The notes beneath the pieces were generated by a model. The model made no database searches. It saw only the letters and a list, made by a program, of their open reading frames with translations, and was not told the origin of the DNA. 18,115 nt of DNA from contig JAUXHF010000009.1 in NCBI GenBank assembly GCA_030621685.1, positions 1-18,115 of the forward strand, in the 5' to 3' direction. Within the stretch, counting starts at the first letter, position 1; the number at the start of each line of letters is the position of its first letter. The translations under genes were made by a program, and so were the position numbers. Below, in pieces: positions 1 to 6,734 of this stretch. Origin of the DNA: Spirochaetota bacterium (lineage in GTDB: Bacteria > Spirochaetota > UBA12135 > COTS27).

Positions 1-947
1 GTAAGCTGTTTTTCTTGTGATGGGGCCTGGCTGGGTTGATTGGGTTGATTAGGATTTGGCTTAGCTTCGGCGGGATTTTTTGCAGCAGGCTTTTTGGGCA
101 AAGAGCTGTAGTTTTGAACGATGCTTTTGAATTTCTGTAATTGTTTTTGAAGTTTAGAGAAAGCTATGGCTCTATTTTCCTCGCTAAGAGTTAGGTTTTT
201 TATCAGGCTGTCTTCTTGTTTTTTTCGTTCGTTAATATATTCTTCTAGTTCTTTAACGGCAGTGGCATGAGCATGTTGTAGGGCATGCCAAGGGCTTGAA
301 TGAGGCAGCGTATGAGACTCAGTTTCTTCGGCTGAATTTTTACTGTCATTTTCGGGGCTGCTGGCTTTATCTGCTAAACCTAAGAGTGCTTGCCATGCTT
401 TGCAATTTTCTAAAAGCTGTTTTTCTAAAGTTTCACTTTCAGCGGGGCTACTACGAAGTTTGCTTAGCTTTTCAAGCAGAGATTCAAGCTTTTCTTTGTA
501 TTCAGTATCTTTTTGAACTTTTTGAGTATGCCGAGCTTGCTCTTGTTCTATTAGTTTTGCCGAAAGATTGCTTAAGTCTTGCTGGGTTTTCTCTTTTTCG
601 AGAAAGAAGGTTTTCGATAACTCCTCGTAGGCTTTTAAGAAAGTTTCTTTATGTTGTTTCTCGTTAAGAGCTGTATTTTCTTGGATGGCTAAAGCCTTTT
701 CCAGTTTGGTGCTTCTTGTTTTCCATTCTTCAAGAATAGCCGTAAGCGTTTTTTCAAATTCAGCTTTCTTTTCAAGAGGCACCGTGCTGTTTTTGTCATG
801 TGCCGCCATCGAAGTCTCGGAAAAAATTGCTAGCGAAGTTTGAATATTTTTTTTTAGACTTAAAAGAGAAAAAAAAATTTCTCGAAGGCTGTTTAGCTCA
901 CTACTTTCTTGTAAGCCATTAAATTGAGAGTTGTTTTCCTCTTGCAT
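1..947 (-). CDS. Coiled-coil protein of unknown function, C-terminus cut by the window edge
   Basis: The reverse strand is open without a stop from ATG at 947 to base 1, giving 315 complete codons. The N-terminus reads MQEENNSQFNGLQESSELNS. Most of the protein is rich in Glu, Lys, Gln and Leu (for example EKEKTQQDLSNLSAKL and KLESLLEKLSKL), which is typical of long alpha-helical coiled coils. Near the window edge it becomes Pro/Asn/Gln/Ala-rich, with a short repeat QPNQPNQ encoded by tandem GGGTTGATT on the plus strand (about 33-50). I see no signal peptide or membrane segment and do not recognise the family. The start is the first ATG after an AT-rich spacer; no strong Shine-Dalgarno site precedes it. 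It is divergent from the lipoprotein gene at 1200. The coding call is well supported by frame length and composition; function is unknown. Confidence 0.75.
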   Translation of the reverse strand, partial: MQEENNSQFNGLQESSELNSLREIFFSLLSLKKNIQTSLAIFSETSMAAHDKNSTVPLEKKAEFEKTLTAILEEWKTRSTKLEKALAIQENTALNEKQHKETFLKAYEELSKTFFLEKEKTQQDLSNLSAKLIEQEQARHTQKVQKDTEYKEKLESLLEKLSKLRSSPAESETLEKQLLENCKAWQALLGLADKASSPENDSKNSAEETESHTLPHSSPWHALQHAHATAVKELEEYINERKKQEDSLIKNLTLSEENRAIAFSKLQKQLQKFKSIVQNYSSLPKKPAAKNPAEAKPNPNQPNQPSQAPSQEKQL

Positions 948-1134
948 AATTTAGAGTATTTTTCTTTGTAAAAGCTTCTAGCCTAGTTGTTATTTATAAT
1001 ATTTATATTGATTACAGTAACCACTGCATTCATGATTATATCGTATCATAGAAGCCATTTAAACGGCTTTTTCAAATATCTAAAAAAACTTTGATGCTCA
1101 TGAACTGTTTATTGCAATTTTTTATGGCTATCCT

Positions 1135-1165
1135 TACATTTATAGTATAAAATACTATAAATGTA
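1135..1165. promoter_or_regulatory. Perfect inverted repeat upstream of the lipoprotein gene
   Basis: Two 14-bp arms, TACATTTATAGTAT and its exact reverse complement, flank a 3-nt AAA centre. The repeat lies 34 bp before the ATG at 1200 and just upstream of the AGGAGG site. It contains TATAGT and TATAAA hexamers that could serve as -10 elements. It may be a dimer-binding operator over a promoter, or an mRNA hairpin. Its near-absence of G/C and lack of a T tract argue against a terminator. Confidence 0.5.
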
Positions 1166-1199
1166 GTAATAAAGAAACTAAAGAAACAGGAGGTTTCTG

Positions 1200-1613
1200 A
1201 TGAAAAAATATTCTCTTTCTGCGCAAATATATCGATTGCTTTTGATAGCAGCTTGCTTTTGCATGTTGCTGGCTTCGTGCGCTACGTCGCCAAAAAAAAT
1301 TGTAGCCAAAACGTTTAAAAAACCCTTAACTGAAACTAGCTGTAAAGCGATACAAAGAAGACTTATTATAGTTAAAGATACAGAAGAAGATTTGTATGCC
1401 TATCAAAAAAGCCTACGCAAAAACGATACAGACTATGTTGGCCTGGCAATTGGGTTTGGCATTTTTGTCTGGCCATTGCTCTTCTTATTTGGCATAAAAG
1501 GTGATGACGGTGTTATAGTAGGCGGCACTCCCGATAGCAGAACTGGCGAATATGCTAGTATCTTAGGTGAGAAAAAAGCTTTAGCAAGAGAAGTATCTCT
1601 TCGTTGTAGTTAA
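1200..1613 (+). CDS. Small predicted lipoprotein
   Basis: This 137-residue protein begins MKKYSLSAQIYRLLLIAACF and has a type II signal peptide: a Lys-containing N-region, a hydrophobic core and a lipobox LASC with the acceptor Cys at position 27. It is therefore predicted to be lipid-anchored in the cell envelope. A second hydrophobic stretch of about 20 residues (near 80-100, ending PLLFLFGIKGDDG) could be another membrane segment or a buried helix. AGGAGG at 1188-1193, six bases before the ATG, makes this the best ribosome binding site in the window and fixes the start. The domain family is not recognised. No gene downstream appears co-transcribed, since the next feature is the tRNA. Confidence 0.8.
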   Translation: MKKYSLSAQIYRLLLIAACFCMLLASCATSPKKIVAKTFKKPLTETSCKAIQRRLIIVKDTEEDLYAYQKSLRKNDTDYVGLAIGFGIFVWPLLFLFGIKGDDGVIVGGTPDSRTGEYASILGEKKALAREVSLRCS

Positions 1614-1795
1614 CTTTTTCTATGAATTTAACCTTGTTTTTGCTTAGGCTTGATGAAGCTAGGTGCTTTTAGCAAGGATATGATTTTTTTCTACCTGCAT
1701 AGATTATTTGCAAAATAGTAAGGAATATAATAAAATATATTTAAGGCTTAGGCTTAGGCTTTGCTTCTAAGGTATTTTAAAAATCCTTAAGAGAT
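1614..1795. other. Spacer with hexamer repeat before the tRNA
   Basis: This is an AT-rich stretch with no coding signal. It contains three direct copies of AGGCTT (1744-1761) about 35 bp before the tRNA, and a weak hairpin-like GCTTGATGAAGC. No clear T-tract terminator is visible for the lipoprotein gene. Confidence 0.4.
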
Positions 1796-1872
1796 GGGTG
1801 TGTAGCTCAGTTGGTTAGAGCATTACACTGATAATGTAAAGGTCGGTAGTTCAAATCTACCCACACCCACCA
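1796..1872 (+). tRNA. tRNA-Ile (anticodon GAT)
   Basis: The cloverleaf is complete. Acceptor stem GGGTGTG (1796-1802) pairs with CACACCC (1862-1868); D arm GCTC/GAGC; anticodon stem TTACA/TGTAA with loop CTGATAA, so the anticodon is GAT at 1830-1832; T arm GGTAG-TTCAAAT-CTACC. Discriminator A at 1869 is followed by an encoded CCA (1870-1872). It is solitary here, with no 16S or 23S sequence nearby, although this isoacceptor commonly sits in the rRNA spacer. The stop codon of hpaD on the opposite strand lies 19 bp past its 3' end. Confidence 0.97.
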
Positions 1873-1890
1873 AAATAGCATAAACTTTCG

Positions 1891-2892
1891 TTAATTTGCA
1901 ATAAGCGGGATAGCCTTAAGTTTGGGAGGCAGGACGCTTACGCCGGTGAAGCTGCTGCCATGTTCAAACCAAGAACGCGGAGCGGGGCTGCCCCACAGCG
2001 TCTGCCGCCTAGCATCTTTAAGCGACCAGCGAATAGGCTCGGTATCGGTGTCTACCGTAAGATAATCACTGCAGTAAAATTCAATGCGATGCATGTCCGG
2101 ATCTAAAATATAAAGGAAAAAGGCATTGGAAATACCATGTCTGCCAGGACCACGCTCAAGGTTCTTCAAATATCCCGATGTTGCCATGACATCACAGAGA
2201 TGTATGATATTAAGCGGCGTTGGTATCCAATAGGCGAAGTGATGCAACCTAGGACCCAAGCCGTTTGTGAAGGCGATATCGTGAACGCCGCCTTTGCGAT
2301 GCATCCATGCGGCCCAGATACTAGGGTTTTCATCGGTTTCGGTGTATTCGGTGAGTCGGAAGCCCATGTCATTATGGAATTCCAAAGAGTTTTGAACGTG
2401 GCTACTAAAAACATTAAAGTGATCTATACGCAGAGGATGCACGCCCTTATAGAGACCATATTTCTGGGTGAGCCGAGTTTTTTTTTCTATGGAATAACAA
2501 AATTCCATAGGCAATCCCAATGGGCTTGCCACCTTAAGCACTCGCCCGCGGCTAAAGGCTGAGGATTCAGTTTTAAACGATTTAACAAGCCCTTTTTCGG
2601 TAAACCAAGCAAAGGCCTTATCAAGATCTTCTTCGCTAGCCACACGATAGCCAATAGTTTGGCAGCTAGATGCTTCTTTTTGTTCTAAAATAAGCGAAAT
2701 ATTTCGCTCTTCCATGCCACGAAAATACAAGGTTTTTGCATCGGCTTCTTCTAGATGAAAGCCTAAAATGTTCTCGTAAAACTTTCTGCTTTCGGCAAGC
2801 TTGCTTACCCAGAGTTTTATGTGGCTAGCTCGCAGAATGTTAAACGGGGCATGCAGGTTTACTGGAGGAAGGTTGCTGTTTTTTGTTTCCAT
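1891..2892 (-). CDS. hpaD: 3,4-dihydroxyphenylacetate 2,3-dioxygenase (type I extradiol, VOC fold)
   Basis: This 333-residue protein cleaves homoprotocatechuate next to its hydroxyls with O2, giving 5-carboxymethyl-2-hydroxymuconate semialdehyde. It resembles the Brevibacterium/Arthrobacter homoprotocatechuate dioxygenases with paired glyoxalase-like (VOC) domains, not the LigB-like HpaD of Escherichia coli. Expected metal ligands are visible: H158 (RIDHF), H218 (GPRLHHFA) and E271 (HRIEFY). Second-sphere residues H204 (GVHD), R247/H252 (ERGPGRHG) and Y261 (YILDPD) also match family positions. It is the last gene of the minus-strand operon, separated from hpaE by 221 bp of repeats. No strong Shine-Dalgarno site precedes the ATG, and a short ORF overlaps the start. 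Its first residues METKN are the same as METKN near the HpaE C-terminus, which suggests the 5' end was affected by duplication. Confidence 0.93.
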   Translation of the reverse strand: METKNSNLPPVNLHAPFNILRASHIKLWVSKLAESRKFYENILGFHLEEADAKTLYFRGMEERNISLILEQKEASSCQTIGYRVASEEDLDKAFAWFTEKGLVKSFKTESSAFSRGRVLKVASPLGLPMEFCYSIEKKTRLTQKYGLYKGVHPLRIDHFNVFSSHVQNSLEFHNDMGFRLTEYTETDENPSIWAAWMHRKGGVHDIAFTNGLGPRLHHFAYWIPTPLNIIHLCDVMATSGYLKNLERGPGRHGISNAFFLYILDPDMHRIEFYCSDYLTVDTDTEPIRWSLKDARRQTLWGSPAPRSWFEHGSSFTGVSVLPPKLKAIPLIAN

Positions 2893-3108
2893 GTAATTTT
2901 TTTTCTTTTTGTTTCGCTGTGCATTATCTAACCTTGCTTGATGCTAAGCTGGCAGATGTTTTGTTTTTTGCTGTGCATGTATTCTAATCTTGCTTGATGC
3001 CAAGCTGGGGGATGTTTTGTTTTTTGTTTGGCTGTGTTTTACTGTGCATTATCTAATCCTGCTTGATGCTAAGCGGGGGGGATGTTTTGTTTTTGTTTCG
3101 CTGTGCAT
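2859..3108 (-). other. Chain of four short ORFs bridging hpaE and hpaD
   Basis: On the minus strand four short ORFs each start ATG-CAC-AG(C/T), encoding MHS. They occupy 3108-3049 (19 aa), 3049-2984 (21 aa), 2978-2928 (16 aa) and 2924-2859 (21 aa). The hpaE stop lies 5 nt before the first ATG; the first and second share TAATG; the next gaps are 5 and 3 nt; the last overlaps the hpaD start. ORF2 ends QNIPQLGIKQD and ORF3 ends QNICQLSIKQG, close to the HpaE tail SIPQLGVKQD. In ORF1 the copy is out of frame. Whether they are translated is unknown. The arrangement would suit termination-reinitiation, but it may also be a passive result of tandem duplication. Confidence 0.4.
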
Positions 3109-3146
3109 GTTTCCTAATCCTGCTTGACGCCAAGCTGGGGGATGCT
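2904..3146. repeat. Degenerate tandem repeats derived from the hpaE 3' end
   Basis: About four imperfect units of roughly 52-70 bp share, on the plus strand, a T/G-rich block (TTTTGTTTTTTG), CTGTGCAT, then CTAATC(C/T)TGCTTGATGC and (T/C)AAGC(T/G)GGGGGATG. The unit nearest hpaE includes the last codons and stop of hpaE itself (3114-3146). The other units lie in the hpaE-hpaD spacer. Units differ by substitutions and by the length of G and T runs, so the duplication is not recent or has continued to slip. Confidence 0.85.
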
Positions 3147-4670
3147 ATGCGAATTATGGGCAAGGCAGATGTTTTTTGTCTCCATGTAAAAGTCAAAACT
3201 GTAATCACCGCCATCACGGCCTAGTCCGCTTTGTTTCATGCCGCCAAAGGGCGCTGGCAGATGTCGCTTGTTTTCAGAGTTCAGCCAGACCATGCCAGCA
3301 CGAAGGCCGTTAGCCATTCGCAGGCCACGTCCCATATCACAAGTCCAAACATAGGCCGTAAGCCCGTATTCTACGTCACAGGCTACCTGCAAGGCTTCAG
3401 CTTCATCTTTAAAGGCGATGGCCGTTAGCACAGGGCCGAAAATCTCTTCACGCGCAATAGCCATGCTTTGGTTGGCATGAGTGAAGAGCGTTGGCTCTAC
3501 GTAATTTCCGCCCTCGCTTTTATGCAAAGCATGGGCCTTGCCGCCAATAGGCGTATCTGCCTTTTCATCCGAGGCTTTTTGGAAATAACTACAGACTTTA
3601 TTAAAGTGTTCCACGCTGATAAGTGGCCCCAGCTCGGTAGCAGGATCAAGGGGATGCCCCACAACAATATGCTCAATTCGCTGTCTTACCTTTTCAATAA
3701 ACTCTTCATAGATGGAGGCTTCTACTAAGAGCCTACTAGAAGAAGTGCAACGTTCGCCGTTCAAGCTAAAGATCATGAAGATAACGGCATCGAGGGCGCG
3801 CTGCATATCGGCATCGCGAAAAACAATAACCGGGTTTTTGCCGCCCAGTTCAAAGTGCAGATGTTTTAGGCTATCGGCGGCTTGGCGCATAATACTCTTG
3901 CCGGTATGGCTAGAGCCAACAAAGGCAACAGCATGCATGGCTTTATGGCTAACAAGCGCCGAGCCGATGTCTTGCCCTTCGCCGTGGATAAGGTTACAGA
4001 CACCAGGCGGCAGTCCTGCTTCCAACATAATTTCGCAAAGCAAAATGCTAGAAAGCGGGCTTAGCTCGGAAGGCTTATGCAGCACCGTGCAACCAGCAGC
4101 TAAGGCAGGTGCTATTTTCCATGTGGCTAGCATAAACGGAGTATTCCATGGAGTTATCGCCACTACGGGCCCTATAGGCTCTCGAACAGAATAGTTGAGG
4201 TGAGTGGCTGTAGGCATGGATTTGCCGCCGCTAGCCTCGCTGGCCTTATCGGCAAAAAAACGAAAATTCTCGGCGCCACGCTGGGCTGCTTTGCTCATAA
4301 AGCGTATGGGTTGCCCGGTGTCCATGCTTTCTAGTATAGCAATTTCTTCGGCTCTAGCTTCTATGCCGTCTGCTATGGCGCGTAGAATTCTTTGGCGCTC
4401 TTTTCCCGAGACCAGCTTCCAGCTTGCAAAGGCTTTCTCGCTAGAATCCACAGCCTTATGAAGCTGTGCTAAGCTGGCAGTATGCCAAGTGCTTAGAGGC
4501 TTGTTATTTATGGGGCAGAGGTTTTCTCGCCTCTTCCCTTCGCCGAAGGTTTTTAGTCCATCTATATATATGGGCAAGCCTTCATCAATAAATCTTTTAT
4601 GGAAGCGCGAAAACTTTTCAAGATTATTTTTTAGGGCATTCTTTACTTTGGGGTTTGCAGCTAGCTTCAT
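3114..4670 (-). CDS. hpaE: 5-carboxymethyl-2-hydroxymuconate semialdehyde dehydrogenase
   Basis: This is a 518-residue NAD-dependent aldehyde dehydrogenase of the HpaE type, oxidising the ring-cleavage semialdehyde to 5-carboxymethyl-2-hydroxymuconate. Visible hallmarks are PWNTPF (174-179, oxyanion Asn176), the cofactor-loop motif GSSHTG (252-257), general base E274 in FELGGKNP, catalytic C308 in NGERCTSSSR, and EEIFGPVL near the C-terminus. Length is normal for the family, with a slightly extended N-terminus. The ATG at 4670 has AGAGGA about 10 nt upstream. It lies between hpaF and hpaD, as expected in this pathway. The C-terminal tail SIPQLGVKQD is the source of, or a member of, the repeats that follow, and a fragment of the gene's 5' coding region occurs again just upstream. 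Confidence 0.94.
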   Translation of the reverse strand: MKLAANPKVKNALKNNLEKFSRFHKRFIDEGLPIYIDGLKTFGEGKRRENLCPINNKPLSTWHTASLAQLHKAVDSSEKAFASWKLVSGKERQRILRAIADGIEARAEEIAILESMDTGQPIRFMSKAAQRGAENFRFFADKASEASGGKSMPTATHLNYSVREPIGPVVAITPWNTPFMLATWKIAPALAAGCTVLHKPSELSPLSSILLCEIMLEAGLPPGVCNLIHGEGQDIGSALVSHKAMHAVAFVGSSHTGKSIMRQAADSLKHLHFELGGKNPVIVFRDADMQRALDAVIFMIFSLNGERCTSSSRLLVEASIYEEFIEKVRQRIEHIVVGHPLDPATELGPLISVEHFNKVCSYFQKASDEKADTPIGGKAHALHKSEGGNYVEPTLFTHANQSMAIAREEIFGPVLTAIAFKDEAEALQVACDVEYGLTAYVWTCDMGRGLRMANGLRAGMVWLNSENKRHLPAPFGGMKQSGLGRDGGDYSFDFYMETKNICLAHNSHSIPQLGVKQD

Positions 4671-4704
4671 TTTTTGTTAATCCTCTTTATTCCTTATGTT
4701 TTGA

Positions 4705-4751
4705 CGAGATTAATTTTAGATTAATTTTAGATTAATTTGAAACTAATCTCG
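4705..4751. repeat. Phased 11-bp repeats inside an inverted repeat
   Basis: Three head-to-tail copies of AGATTAATTTT (4708-4740, the last ending in G) have an 11-bp period, close to one helical turn. They are bracketed by the 8-bp inverted pair CGAGATTA (4705-4712) and TAATCTCG (4744-4751). The element is in the hpaF-hpaE spacer, 35 bp before the hpaE start. It could form an mRNA hairpin or a protein-binding array; function unknown. Confidence 0.6.
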
Positions 4752-4811
4752 TAGGCTACAAGCAAGAGTATCAATAAATCTTTTATGGAAGAGTGAAAAC
4801 TGGGCTTTCAT
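4743..4811 (-). pseudogene. Short ORF carrying a duplicated fragment of the hpaE 5' end
   Basis: Bases 4770-4800 match hpaE coding bases 4584-4614 at 29 of 31 positions. On the minus strand the copy lies in a 22-codon ORF starting MK and containing FSLFHKRFID, while HpaE has FSRFHKRFID (residues 20-29), in the equivalent frame. The ORF starts 12 nt after the stop of the second hpaF gene. It looks like a shortened remnant of an extra hpaE start; translation is unproven. Confidence 0.55.
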
Positions 4812-4823
4812 CTTATTTTGTTG

Positions 4824-5228
4824 TTACTTTGATTTTGCTTCAGATCGCTTGGCTACGTATTTTTCTAAATTATTTTGCTGGTATGCTAATACCGGGTCAA
4901 GTTCTTCAAGGCTCATCGATAGAGCGAGCGGGTTTTTGGCGAAGTCATCAGCCAAAAAGGTTTTTATTTTTGTAAAGATAGCCTTGGCACAACTATCTTT
5001 TAACTCTAGAGAACGTCCGGGTTTAATAAGCAGGCTAATATGCACATAGGCATTATCGGCATGACCATCGGCTATTTTATAATGCTGGCTGATGAACGCG
5101 CGTACTCGGATGGTTGGTATTGCAAAAATACCTGTTTCAACCATGGCTTTGTGTAGAGCCGATTTGAAAGCGTTTAGGTTTATTCGTTTGTTAAAATTTT
5201 CCGAGCAATCTATAATGGCATGGGGCAT
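4824..5228 (-). CDS. hpaF: 5-carboxymethyl-2-hydroxymuconate delta-isomerase, second copy
   Basis: This 134-residue protein of the CHMI branch of the tautomerase superfamily converts 5-carboxymethyl-2-hydroxymuconate to its oxo isomer. It begins MPH, so removal of Met exposes the catalytic Pro1. Family blocks are present: IIDCSENF near the start, IRVRAFISQHYKIADG in the middle, AYVHISLLIKPGRSLE, and SLEELDPVLAYQQNN near the end, which matches the EEL-P-L-QNN signature. Length is close to the usual 126 residues plus a Lys-rich tail. The start codon is 2 nt after the stop of the other copy, with no strong Shine-Dalgarno site, so translation is probably coupled. This copy is the more canonical and is the best candidate for the true isomerase. 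Confidence 0.87.
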   Translation of the reverse strand: MPHAIIDCSENFNKRINLNAFKSALHKAMVETGIFAIPTIRVRAFISQHYKIADGHADNAYVHISLLIKPGRSLELKDSCAKAIFTKIKTFLADDFAKNPLALSMSLEELDPVLAYQQNNLEKYVAKRSEAKSK

Positions 5229-5230
5229 GG

Positions 5231-5644
5231 TTAAACTCGCTTTCTTGATTGTAAGTAGCTATGGATGTTGTTATGTTTGTAGCTAAGGGTAGCAGGGGCT
5301 TCTTTAGCCGTGAAAGAAAACACTTGTTTTGGGTAATCAAGCATGTTTTGTTTTTCTAAGAATTGCAAGCCGGCATGGTAAATATGTTTGCAAGCTTTTT
5401 CTTTAGCAGCAAGCGTTCTTCCGGCGCCCAATGTCAATCTAAGATGGCATTGGCTGTTTTGGGGATGCAGGTGAGACGGAGAATCGGCTGTTTCATAGTG
5501 CTGGCTAATAAAGGCACGGGTTCGTATTCCGCCGAAAGGAAAAATACCTGTTTGCGAGGCGGCGTTGTGGATAGCCGCTATCAAGTCTGGCATGGAAACG
5601 TGCTTGCTGAAATTTTCTGAACATTCAATGACAATATGGGGCAT
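5231..5644 (-). CDS. Diverged tandem paralogue of the HpaF isomerase
   Basis: This 137-residue protein starts MPHIVIECSENF, so it keeps the N-terminal Pro that acts as catalytic base in tautomerases. It shares RAFISQHY with its neighbour. It differs where HpaF is usually constant: a His/Pro/Asn-rich insertion (PSHLHPQNSQ) follows the ETAD segment, and the C-terminal EEL block is replaced by KEAPATLSYKHNN. AAGGA about 7 nt before the ATG is a good ribosome binding site, so this copy drives translation of the pair. It may be a second isomerase with a shifted substrate, for instance acting on a later oxo-acid of the same pathway, or a redundant subunit forming mixed trimers. The family call is firm; the distinct role is inference. 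Confidence 0.82.
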   Translation of the reverse strand: MPHIVIECSENFSKHVSMPDLIAAIHNAASQTGIFPFGGIRTRAFISQHYETADSPSHLHPQNSQCHLRLTLGAGRTLAAKEKACKHIYHAGLQFLEKQNMLDYPKQVFSFTAKEAPATLSYKHNNIHSYLQSRKRV

Positions 5645-5707
5645 GGCTCTTCCTTATAAGCTTATTTTTTAGATACGAAACATTGGTTAAAAATTCTAAG
5701 CGGGGGG

Positions 5708-6730
5708 CTATTCCTCAGCTACAGGATTTTCTAAATATCCTATTTCTTTGGATTCCACGCTTATGGTATCGGCGGCTTTAAGAAACCTAGCAGGCTTAAA
5801 AGTGACGCCGCTTCCTGTGGGCGTGCCTGTAGCAATGACATCGCCAGGGCGAAGCGTGAAAAATGTTGATAGGTAGGCAATTAGGTAAGAAAAGGAGAAG
5901 CGCAGCTGGCTGGTATTGGCCTTTTGGCGAAGCTCATCATTGACCTTCGTGCTAAGAGAAAGTTTATCGTATTCAAAATTTTTGACATGCAGCCATGGGC
6001 CAAGCGAACCAGAGGCGGTGAAATTTTTTCCTTGAGTTACATTGAATTTTCCGTGACGCATCCAGTCCCTCACGCTGCCCTCGTTCATAAGAGAGAGTCC
6101 GGCTATGTAAGCTGGGGCTTTGTTAGCCGGAATTCGGCGTCCTTCACGAGAGATGACAATGGCAATTTCCCCCTCATAATCTAGCTGCGGCGACTCTTTG
6201 GGCAGGCGCAATGCTTCTAAATGTCCCACAAAAGATTCCCGGCTGCGCATGAACACGCTTGGTTTTTGCGGTGGCGGCGAGCCATCTTTATACTCTTCAT
6301 TTCTATGTTGGTAGTTTACGCCAATACAAATATATTTTTCAGCATTGTGGACGCTGGGAAGAAAGCGGATATCGGCTAAAGTATAATCGGCTGGCTTATT
6401 TTGGTATTTTTCGAGCCGCCTAAGCAGGCTTAAAGAATCAAGGCCGGCTTCTTCGCTAGAAAATGCTTGCAAAAGATGTTTTATAGAACATATTCCTTGA
6501 TAGCTACTCTTTTCGCTTTGCAAATGGAGGCCTAAGTCTATAATCTTTGTTTGGGGATGGGGATGAAATGCCTTGTTATTATCGCTGGCATCATCGGCTA
6601 GAAGAATGCCTAGTTTGGCTGTATCTTTTAAACTCTTGCTTGGTTTGCCGAGGCTGGAGTTTATCTTGGGATGGGAATATTGGGCGGGAGATTTAGCGGG
6701 AGATTTTGGGGTAAAGGCTATAAGGCGCAT
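5708..6730 (-). CDS. hpaG: Fumarylacetoacetate hydrolase-family protein, HpaG-like decarboxylase/isomerase
   Basis: This 340-residue protein has an N-terminal region of about 120 residues and a single FAH domain. Family motifs are KYICIGVNYQHRNEE (132-146), LDYEGEIAIVI (183-193, metal ligands E186 and E188), MNEGSVRDW (215-223), TQGKNF...GSLGPW (232-246) and PGDVIATGTPTGSG (295-308). In this operon it should decarboxylate 5-oxopent-3-ene-1,2,5-tricarboxylate and isomerise the product. The E. coli HpaG has two FAH domains; this one has one. The third metal ligand, usually Asp in an N-D pair, is Glu here (E217). ATG at 6730, four bases after the aldolase stop, is preferred; a TTG at 6763 would overlap that gene. 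The call rests on family plus context. Confidence 0.82.
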   Translation of the reverse strand: MRLIAFTPKSPAKSPAQYSHPKINSSLGKPSKSLKDTAKLGILLADDASDNNKAFHPHPQTKIIDLGLHLQSEKSSYQGICSIKHLLQAFSSEEAGLDSLSLLRRLEKYQNKPADYTLADIRFLPSVHNAEKYICIGVNYQHRNEEYKDGSPPPQKPSVFMRSRESFVGHLEALRLPKESPQLDYEGEIAIVISREGRRIPANKAPAYIAGLSLMNEGSVRDWMRHGKFNVTQGKNFTASGSLGPWLHVKNFEYDKLSLSTKVNDELRQKANTSQLRFSFSYLIAYLSTFFTLRPGDVIATGTPTGSGVTFKPARFLKAADTISVESKEIGYLENPVAEE

Positions 6731-6734
6731 GGGG

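Noticed and set aside
296..667. Plus-strand open frame of 123 codons
   Set aside because: It lies opposite the coiled-coil gene, which has a much longer frame and protein-like composition; this one is Cys/Phe/Leu-rich, as expected for an antisense shadow.
1014..1026. 13-mer ACAGTAACCACTG shared with 13252-13264
   Set aside because: A few matches of this length are expected by chance in an AT-rich window of this size, and the flanks do not match.
2904..3146. CRISPR array
   Set aside because: Units are contiguous and degenerate, with no unique spacers and no cas genes; the repeats derive from hpaE coding sequence.
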